A stretch of 64,000 nt of DNA from the NCBI GenBank assembly GCA_020186115.1, contig WSYJ01000164.1, positions 310,001-374,000 of the forward strand, in the 5' to 3' direction. Below, in pieces: positions 57,482-64,000 of this stretch; positions within the stretch are counted from its first letter, which is position 1, and each line of letters starts with the position of its first letter. This stretch comes from Histomonas meleagridis (Eukaryota > Parabasalia > Tritrichomonadida > Dientamoebidae). The translations under genes were made by a program, and so were the position numbers. The notes under the pieces were generated by a model that searched no databases, was not told the DNA's origin, and saw only the letters and a program-made list of their open reading frames with translations.

Positions 57482-57973
57482 ATCAATAAATAATTATATT
57501 CCGTAACGAATTTATAATTGTGTGTTGACTCTAAATTTATTTGAAATTCATTATTTTTACACTCTGTAAATTTCGAAATTATATTTTTGAAAAAATCATC
57601 AACTTTCTGATAAATTAAAAATTTCAGATATCTATATTTTAAACATAAAAGGAGCGTTTTATTAACAATTTTAAATCTGTACGGATCTTTCTTTCTGAAA
57701 GAAGTAACTTTCACTTTTTGGATTGAATGCTTTACTGGTATCGTGCATTTGAATGATTTACAAAGCTTATTCATCGGCTTTTAAAATTTTTTCTCGTTAT
57801 TATTTCTTGTATTGCTCATTGTTAAGTTACAGGATAATCTCTTATAAACTAAAATAAATAAAAAATAATGATCTTTTTACACTTGAAAAATTTGCAACAT
57901 TTATTCATCTTTATGATTAAAATTTAGTGTATTTAACCATTTTTTATTTAACCAAAACAAATTTTCAATATTT
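57482..57973. other. Convergent intergenic spacer
   Basis: AT-rich; the open frame 57478-57774 (minus) has no recognisable family and overlaps the LC8 stop region. I leave it uncalled. Confidence 0.45.
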
Positions 57974-59221
57974 TTATTCTTCAGAAAGAATATCCAAAAT
58001 CTTTTGAGCCAAAATATTTGCATCTTCATTTTCGATTGACAAAATTGAAGCGAAAACGTCGAACAAACCAAATTCTCCGAATTTATTTATAACTAAACTC
58101 AAATCGCCGTCTGTAGAAATTTTAGTGAGTGCATTTTCCAAAGAAGTTTCCATCAATGCGATAGAACCTGTTGAAAAGTCACATAGAGATTGTAACACTA
58201 TCAATGAAACATCTGCTGTTAGATATGTCATTAATGTTTCGGAGTTCGGTGAACACGAGAAGGAATTATTTATGAAAATAAAAATACGTGTTTTTAATTC
58301 GAAGTTCGAGTTTTCATACATATTAAGAAGGATTTCTAAAAGAGGAGTATTAAGATAACATTGCAAAAGTGTTTTAGATTGAAATATTAAATATATTAAA
58401 ATCGTTATAAGTGTACATTGGTTTTCAACACAAATTCCTTCATACGAAAGCAACTTTATCATTTTAAATGATACCTCTTCTAAATTAAGACAAATAGGAC
58501 CATAAACACTAATAAAAGGATAATATAGAATGTTTTGAAATGTTATGAGTAATTCATATGAGAAATGTTCTTTATCAGATAAATCATTAGGAGTAAATTT
58601 CGTGAAGAAATTGTTCATACAAACTAATACCATAGGTGGCGCAAACTCTTGCATATAATCAGGATACCTATCGATAAGTTTATAGACAATATAACATACT
58701 TCTTTTAAAAATGGATTAGACTGATGAAAAAAATTAGGAATTATAGCCGAAATATTCGATGTTTCATCTTTTGTATAGTTTACATATGTGACAAAATGAC
58801 AAATAAAGAAAAGTGCAGTTTCACAAACGCTTTTATGTTGTGTTGAAAAATTGGCTCTCTTTACGCAACGCTTTATGAATTTGTGTCCTACAAAGTTACA
58901 AACATCAGGCGGCGTTTTAAACATAAAATTTGCCATAATGATTGAAACATTTATGAAATAACTAGAACTTGATTTAAGTAAATTTTCAAAAATCCCAACA
59001 ATTCCTCGAGAAAAAAAATTTTTCTTAACTTCATTGTCGCTAATAACATTGAGTATTATACCAAAAACAATGTTTTTTGTCTGAAATTGTAAATCTGATT
59101 GAATAAGATCAAGCAAAATTGAGCAAATTTCCTCTGAAAAAATCATATGATAATCCTCTCTTGGGGTAGATGTTGATTCTTGCAGAGAATTTAGGTGATA
59201 TGCTAGTCCTTCTTCTGGCAT
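57974..59221 (-). CDS. ARM/HEAT-like repeat protein with coding-like sequence upstream of first ATG
   Basis: From the ATG at 59221 the frame gives 415 residues of armadillo-like helices, comparable with the products at 8265, 19308 and 28727. The frame stays open about 135 bp further upstream (to a TAA near 59360) and reads like protein, with a basic LKRKLR and an acidic stretch ESESQENAEDG. It resembles the N terminus of the 19308 product (LxLxYKL followed by basic, then acidic residues). No ATG lies in that extension, so the true start may be in a missed exon, lost, or altered by a one-base error in a poly-A run near 59356. Function is unknown. Confidence 0.7.
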   Translation of the reverse strand: MPEEGLAYHLNSLQESTSTPREDYHMIFSEEICSILLDLIQSDLQFQTKNIVFGIILNVISDNEVKKNFFSRGIVGIFENLLKSSSSYFINVSIIMANFMFKTPPDVCNFVGHKFIKRCVKRANFSTQHKSVCETALFFICHFVTYVNYTKDETSNISAIIPNFFHQSNPFLKEVCYIVYKLIDRYPDYMQEFAPPMVLVCMNNFFTKFTPNDLSDKEHFSYELLITFQNILYYPFISVYGPICLNLEEVSFKMIKLLSYEGICVENQCTLITILIYLIFQSKTLLQCYLNTPLLEILLNMYENSNFELKTRIFIFINNSFSCSPNSETLMTYLTADVSLIVLQSLCDFSTGSIALMETSLENALTKISTDGDLSLVINKFGEFGLFDVFASILSIENEDANILAQKILDILSEE

Positions 59222-59697
59222 TTGGTTAAATAAAAAATCAAAATTAATTGGTTCAATATTTCCGTCTTCGGCATTTTCCTGGCTTTCACTTTCCGTTCTA
59301 AGTTTACGTTTGAGTGATAATTTGTCAGGAAGAAGTTTATAGTGTAAATTCAGTTTTTAGTCGAGATAAATAAACGGTCGAATCCAAACAACGCAGATTC
59401 AAAAAAAAAAATTCTTTAAATTTTATATATTAGCTCATATAAAATAATCATAAATACGCTAGTAAAAATGTAAACCATCAATACCTTCTAATGAATGTTT
59501 TATATTGTAAAACATTTAACAAAATAAAAAATTGTTTCTTTTTGTTCCATAAGTAAAAGAAGAGTTAAACTGAAACAAATTATAATTTTGCAATTTTCTG
59601 CATAAGAAAGTCCAAATATATTAAATTACAATGACTAAATCGAATGCAAAAACAAATTTCATTTCTAACTAAATTTTTTACAATTATTTACACATGT
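59222..59697. other. Intergenic; includes coding-like 5' extension of the ARM gene and RhoGAP 3' flank
   Basis: Bases 59222-59357 belong to the open, protein-like extension of the minus-strand ARM gene. The remainder to 59697 is AT-rich 3' flank of the RhoGAP gene with nothing recognised. Confidence 0.5.
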
Positions 59698-61329
59698 TCA
59701 TATGCAATACTTCTTTGGAAGTGGGTATACATCGCTTGTCCTCCACATCTTGATCAGTCCTGCGATAAACTTTGATGCCGCCACCGCCAATTTCGTATTC
59801 AGCGTCGGGTCGTCTGATTTTCTGATTAAGTTTGGCGCAAATACCATCGCCAGATCGGACACGTTCATATTTGTTTTATCTGCGGACTGCGCCATTTCCT
59901 TTAGGAACCCGACTAAATACATCAAAACGTTTCTATTAATTACGTCCATTGTATCCGCGAATTCAACGTATTGATCTCTTCTTAATGAGCATAACTTTGT
60001 TGTAAGTTCGGCATTAATTAAATTTCCTGTGATGTCTTTAAACCAGTTTTTATATAATGTAGCGACATCATGTACATGTGCTTCTTCTAAAAATGAAAAA
60101 TCACGCATGTTGGCTTGATGTATCATTTGATCAACTCGATTCATATTTCCTGGTAATCGAAAAATTCCTTGTGATTCGTGGCACTTTTTGTTAACCATTG
60201 AAATCGTCATGTAATGTAAAAAAATTGGAATTGGTAAATTAGGATGATTTTTATCTTGACTCCACATCATTTCTTGAAGTGAGACTCCAAATTGGATAGC
60301 AGAGTCCTTGTAACTCATTGGTAAACTATTTACTAATGAGGGCGATATGTCAGAATATGGGAGTGACATACCAAGTGAAAAACGCGAAATGGCGCGGATA
60401 AATGTAAAAAGTGCCAGCTGCTTGATGTCATGGCTCATCGCGTTTTGGACGATTTTTGCTAAATGAGTACGGACAAAACGAGTGATGTTTGTACTAGGAA
60501 AGAAGATAGAAACAACGGCGGTGAATAATTGAAGGGTTTTAAGCATGGCATCTTCATGATTGTTTTCATTTGTTTGTTTAAGGAGTTGAAGATATGCTTC
60601 GTCTACAAGTGATGCCTCTGATTTAACAAGATCAATGAAATATTTAACAGTGCCAGGAGTTTGACGTGATGGTCGAACACCTGAATATTTGAGTATGGTT
60701 TTGAATAGAAGTATTGCTGATTTTGTGGTTGACTTACCAAGTGATTGGCTGATGGGAGATGTAATGGGAGTGGTTTGAAATGTTGGAGATTGAGCTTTTT
60801 TAGCTTTGTTGATAGCACGGAAAAGAACACTGATATCACCACCAAGAGAATCAGTTTCAATTTCCTGGGGATAATAAAGAGGCTTCCCATTGTGCGTTGT
60901 GAGTTCTTTGATTTGACTCCCAGAAAGACTATTTTCACGTTTAACTCGAGGTATTCGAACAGATTGTCTAGAAGCTCTGTTAATTCGATGCGGTGCTGTG
61001 ATTTCACTGTTTATATTAAAGTTAACTCTGCCTCTTAATATGTTATCATCATCTGATGCTTTAATTGGTTTATTATTTGAAAGAACTCTTCGTCTTGTTT
61101 GCGGAAGAGAATCATCACCTATATCACTTTTCCTTTCTGGTGATATGTATGTTGTTTTAGTCCTTCTACGATTATAATGAGGATGACGATTTACATATTC
61201 TTTGGTCTCTGGATCAATAACTGTGGCTCCTTCAGGGTACTCCCATGTAGATGTATTCGTTTTTGGATCGAAGTAAAATACTTTTCCGGCTTCACCTTTG
61301 TATTGATAATAAACTTTAATCTCTTCCAT
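59698..61329 (-). CDS. WW-MyTH4-RhoGAP protein (ARHGAP39/Vilse-like)
   Basis: The 543-residue protein opens with a WW domain (VYYQYKGEAGKVFYFDP, then TSTWEYP) at about 5-34. A basic, Ser-rich linker with Arg runs follows. A MyTH4-like helical domain spans about 200-340 (LLFKTILKYSGVR, then LKQTNENNHEDAMLKTLQLF). The RhoGAP domain at about 345-530 carries the arginine finger in SQGIFRLPGN (about residue 388), the LYKNWFKDI...LINAELT helix and VSDLAMVFAPNLI. WW-MyTH4-RhoGAP is the order found in ARHGAP39/Vilse, which inactivates Rac/Cdc42 downstream of guidance receptors. Its divergent neighbour is a Rac-like GTPase, a plausible substrate. Confidence 0.93.
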   Translation of the reverse strand: MEEIKVYYQYKGEAGKVFYFDPKTNTSTWEYPEGATVIDPETKEYVNRHPHYNRRRTKTTYISPERKSDIGDDSLPQTRRRVLSNNKPIKASDDDNILRGRVNFNINSEITAPHRINRASRQSVRIPRVKRENSLSGSQIKELTTHNGKPLYYPQEIETDSLGGDISVLFRAINKAKKAQSPTFQTTPITSPISQSLGKSTTKSAILLFKTILKYSGVRPSRQTPGTVKYFIDLVKSEASLVDEAYLQLLKQTNENNHEDAMLKTLQLFTAVVSIFFPSTNITRFVRTHLAKIVQNAMSHDIKQLALFTFIRAISRFSLGMSLPYSDISPSLVNSLPMSYKDSAIQFGVSLQEMMWSQDKNHPNLPIPIFLHYMTISMVNKKCHESQGIFRLPGNMNRVDQMIHQANMRDFSFLEEAHVHDVATLYKNWFKDITGNLINAELTTKLCSLRRDQYVEFADTMDVINRNVLMYLVGFLKEMAQSADKTNMNVSDLAMVFAPNLIRKSDDPTLNTKLAVAASKFIAGLIKMWRTSDVYPLPKKYCI

Positions 61330-62354
61330 TTTGGGGAAAACCGTTAGTAATTCAGTAAACCGCTATTTTCAATACTGCTTTTTGATAGCTTTGTGAACAG
61401 GGATGGCTTCAAACCGTAGTTTGGACAGAAACTCAGAGGTTATAACTTTCTTGGGTTTTAGTGATGAGTTCATTTCCTGAAAAATCTTCGGAGTTTACTA
61501 TATTTGGTAGATCACCATTATTCTAAATCTCGGAAATATTTCACATGTTGTCGAAGATTTGTTATATAAGAAGCAAAATTTTCGAAATTGAATAAATATT
61601 TTTTTAAAATCCTCAATGGAGATCATAGAAAAAAGATATATATTTGCTTCGATATTGTGTGGATAATTTTATCTAATTATCGTCCAAAACTGTAATACTT
61701 TACATTTAACTGATTTATGGATAAAAGTAAAAGATGTCACTTTTTTAAGATATTTTTTGCATAGCGATTTAGTTAAGAAAAGATATAATAAAATAGAAAA
61801 TGAAAGTTTATTAATATCCTAATTATACAACATAAGAACATGTGTTTGATGATCATTGTTATATAAGAAAAATATGGTTTGAATTATTTAATTGATCAAC
61901 GTATTGTCATAAATAAAAAAGTTTAAAATCAATAAAAGTTAAATAGAATATATTGCTTAGCGTTTTATTCATTGGTTCCTGTTCTAGAACAGAGTTTTAG
62001 AGTTGGTCTTTGTTTACAGCGTTCAAATTGAATTGAATGGTCAACCCGAGGTTTTATACAAGTGAAAAAGTGATTTTAAGATTACTTTTTGAATCGAATT
62101 GAAAAAAATTATTTGTTTTATACAGAAATTTCATAGGTCCAAATAAAGGGTAAAAAATAAAAATACCTTAATATATTCAAGAAAAATATCCAATTAAACA
62201 TAATGAATATAAATTCATATGTGACTTAATTATCATCATCCATTAATATTTATGGTAATTTAATGTGTTCTTTTAAATAGAATCCATTTTATTTTCTAAA
62301 CTTCTTGTATAAACTTAACCGAAACAAAAGCCGAAAAGTGACTAATAAACATCC
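61330..62354. other. 1-kb divergent intergenic region with RhoGAP and Rac leaders
   Basis: The RhoGAP leader contains AACCGC (61358-61363) and AACCGTTAG (61339). The middle is AT-rich without coding-like frames. The Rac leader ends with AACCGAAAC near 62318. Confidence 0.5.
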
Positions 62355-62962
62355 ATGGCGATTTGCCAAAAGCGTATCCTTATTTTCTAATTCTAGAGGT
62401 TAAATGTGTTATTGTAGGCGATGGTGCTGTTGGGAAAACTTGCCTTCTTATCAGTTATACGAAAGATGAGTTTCCAACCGAATATATTCCAACAATTTTT
62501 GATAACTACGCAGCCAATATTGAAGTCGGTGGAGAATCGGTAAGCTTGCAGTTATGGGATACTGCAGGTCAGGAAGATTATGCAAGACTTCGACCTATGT
62601 CATATCCTGATACCAATGTTTTCTTGTTAGCGTTCTCTGTTGATTCAAGAACTTCCCTTGAAAACATCACAAACACTTGGTATAACGAAGTTCATCAAGC
62701 AGTTCCAACAGCAAAGATTATTTTGGTCGGAACCAAAGCTGATCTTCGTCAAAAAGGTGGACCAAATCTTGTTCAACCCGAGCAAATTGAGAAAGCCAAG
62801 CAACAAATTCAGGCAGTTGAGTATATCGAATGCTCTGCTTTAACTCGGGCTAATGTTAATGAATTGTTCAATACAGCTGTTCTTTGCGTTCTTCGTCCTA
62901 AGGGTGCAAAGAAAGGCAAATCAGGCAAGAAGGAAGCTGATGGAAAGTGCAGCATTTATTAA
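62355..62962 (+). CDS. Rac-like Rho-family GTPase, two exons
   Basis: The ATG at 62355 opens a 19-nt exon (MAICQK plus one base). A 23-nt intron at 62374-62396 is removed, and exon 2 continues as QVKCVIVGDGAVGKTCLL, the perfect start of a Rho protein. Without splicing the ATG frame stops within 12 codons, and the main frame has no ATG. The 194-residue product has P-loop GDGAVGKT, the effector region EYIPTIFDNY, DTAGQED, the G4 motif GTKADL, ECSAL and a CAAX-type end (KCSIY) after a Lys-rich tail. Rac proteins control actin and membrane dynamics at the plasma membrane. The neighbouring RhoGAP may regulate it. Confidence 0.95.
62374..62396 (+). other. 23-nt spliceosomal intron
   Basis: It starts GTATCC and ends TTCTAATTCTAG. 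Removing it joins codon C|AG and gives a continuous Rac protein. The TTCTAAT looks like a branch site placed almost on the acceptor, as in trichomonad introns, where branch site and 3' splice site are merged (ACTAACACACAG in T. vaginalis). Confidence 0.88.
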
Positions 62963-63612
62963 ACCAGGCTCATTTTACAATTTTTTTTGAGTTATCCTCT
63001 ATCAATGCTTCGAAGCATATTACCAGCAATTTATAGTTTCATTATTCCAACTCAAGAACCCAAACCACTTACGATGGCGCATTGGTCAGCGGTGTTAGCA
63101 TTCAAAAATTGAATTGAAAACAATCGTTTATAGTCGAACACACAATTCAAATTATCTATCGGCTAAAGAGCTTCTTCCAAATTTGGAGGAATAAACACTA
63201 AATCCAATAATAAAATTTCATAAAATGTTTGTAATTTATAAACAGATAATTGTTGTAAAATCTCAATTAAAATTTTACAAAATTTTTTAGAATGTTCTAA
63301 AATAAATTTTCAGCATATTAATAAAAATATTTTATTTATGATTTTTTACATAGAAGGTATCTAGTTGATCAAAGGCAATTGTGTGAATTTTTATATACCA
63401 CTCATACTGTTTTATTTTTTTTTTCAAAAAAAAAAATTAAAAAAAAAATAATAATTATTTAACATGTGGTAATTTTAATCAATTATCATATTCATAACTT
63501 AATATAGTTTTTTATATTAACATCAGTTTCCAATAAATGCTGATAATATGATTCGACTCAGTTTCCAAGAAGAAATACGATACGTTAATAGAATACGTTA
63601 AAAATATTTTTT
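62963..63612. other. Intergenic with a short coding-like stretch
   Basis: Bases 63007-63111 (plus) read as a protein-like fragment (PAIYSFIIPTQEPKPL, then MAHWSAVLAF) ending in TGA, possibly a gene relic. The rest is A/T runs, including long A tracts around 63420-63450. Confidence 0.4.
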
Positions 63613-64000
63613 ATGGGGGAAACTCCATCCAATAAAATATTAAAACAATACAAAATTTATGGAGACACAAGCCCTAGAAAGCAACAATTTGAGGTTGAAG
63701 TTAATTTCGATATAACACCTCAAAATGATTCAGATTTTTTAATTTATCAAATGCTCTTAAACAAATATAGAAAGCAAACTTCCTTTTTTACTTGGAAAAA
63801 TAAGTATTTGGAAAGAGAACAATCAAATTTAGAAATCGATGAACTTCGTGGAATAAAAGAACAAAGTGATCGAAATGCATCGCACGAAGCTAAAAAGATG
63901 AGAAAACATTTTTTATATCAGTATAATCAACTTGCAATTCGTTTATTAAATCGACTCAAATTATCACGACTTTTTTCTCGATGGCTTTTTAAATACGATG
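63613..64000 (+). CDS. Helical Trp/Phe-rich protein, 3' end outside window
   Basis: An ATG at 63613 opens a frame of 129 codons that runs off the window end without a stop. The N terminus (MGETPSNKILKQYKIYG) is polar. After about residue 45 it is strongly helical and charged. Two motifs of aromatic-x-x-Trp type (SFFTWKNKYLE and LFSRWLFKYD) stand about 65 residues apart, loosely reminiscent of Sfi1-like repeats in centrin-binding proteins. This is a weak resemblance; function is unknown. Confidence 0.65.
   Translation, partial: MGETPSNKILKQYKIYGDTSPRKQQFEVEVNFDITPQNDSDFLIYQMLLNKYRKQTSFFTWKNKYLEREQSNLEIDELRGIKEQSDRNASHEAKKMRKHFLYQYNQLAIRLLNRLKLSRLFSRWLFKYD

Noticed and set aside
63007-63111. 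Possible DCN1-like (neddylation) fragment
   Set aside because: The stretch is too short, another frame is open in parallel, and the resemblance rests on a handful of residues.
1-64000. CRISPR arrays, bacterial operons, transposases, rRNA genes
   Set aside because: None are visible: the only tandem repeats are coding-type (ankyrin, LRR), there is one tRNA, and gene style is eukaryotic.

Overview
The window looks like nuclear DNA of a parabasalid protist (trichomonad), most likely a Tritrichomonas-type genome. The evidence is strong A+T richness, mostly uninterrupted protein genes, very short intergenic leaders, and hallmark families: a DUF3447-type ankyrin gene, a BspA-like leucine-rich-repeat surface gene, an initiator-binding-domain (IBP39-type) transcription protein, a bacterial-type glucokinase and a 23-nt intron. 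All assignments come from reading motifs and domain patterns; no database search was run.

Layout. 1-5.3 kb: 3' part of an ARM/coiled-coil gene, a multipass membrane protein, tRNA-Asp(GTC), a Rab-like gene broken by an in-frame TGA, and a small BET-type bromodomain protein. 5.6-8 kb (minus): an RfbH/ColD-like deoxysugar enzyme and ribosomal protein uL6. 8.2-14.2 kb: an ARM-like protein, a receptor-like membrane protein with a degenerate phosphodiesterase-like end, and, divergently, a Rossmann/GT2 fusion glycosyltransferase. 15-21.8 kb: a PH-AGC kinase, a ZMYND12 orthologue (flagellar), an ARM-like protein and a multipass protein whose start lies 12 bp from its divergent neighbour. 23-26.3 kb: a large protein combining a catalytically degenerate CHD/SNF2 ATPase with FYRN/FYRC domains. 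27.5-34 kb: a PH-like protein, an ARM-like protein, glucokinase and a DDX10-type helicase. 35.6-41.3 kb: a PA200/Blm10 proteasome activator and, divergently, a HAD hydrolase. 41.6-46.2 kb: an ankyrin gene whose later repeats are separated by AT-rich spacers of recurrent fixed length. 47-52.5 kb: a graveyard of broken genes (BspA-like, ADP-ribosyltransferase-like, ARM, WW). 52.5-64 kb: nucleoside hydrolase, three-repeat Myb, initiator-binding-domain protein, dynein light chain LC8, ARM-like protein, WW-MyTH4-RhoGAP (ARHGAP39-like), a Rac-like GTPase with a tiny intron, and the start of a coiled-coil gene.

Functional themes. Transcription and chromatin: Myb, initiator-binding protein, BET protein and pseudo-CHD/FYR protein. 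Rho signalling: a Rac and an ARHGAP39-like GAP lie side by side. Flagellum and motor: ZMYND12 and LC8. Surface and sugar biology: the RfbH/ColD-like enzyme, the GT2 fusion and remnants of surface receptors.

The strongest candidates for something undescribed are the pseudo-CHD-FYR fusion, the ankyrin array with intact cores but frame-breaking fixed-length spacers, the His-for-Lys deoxysugar enzyme, and recurring GC-rich promoter motifs (GGGGTGCCCC-like and AACCGC).
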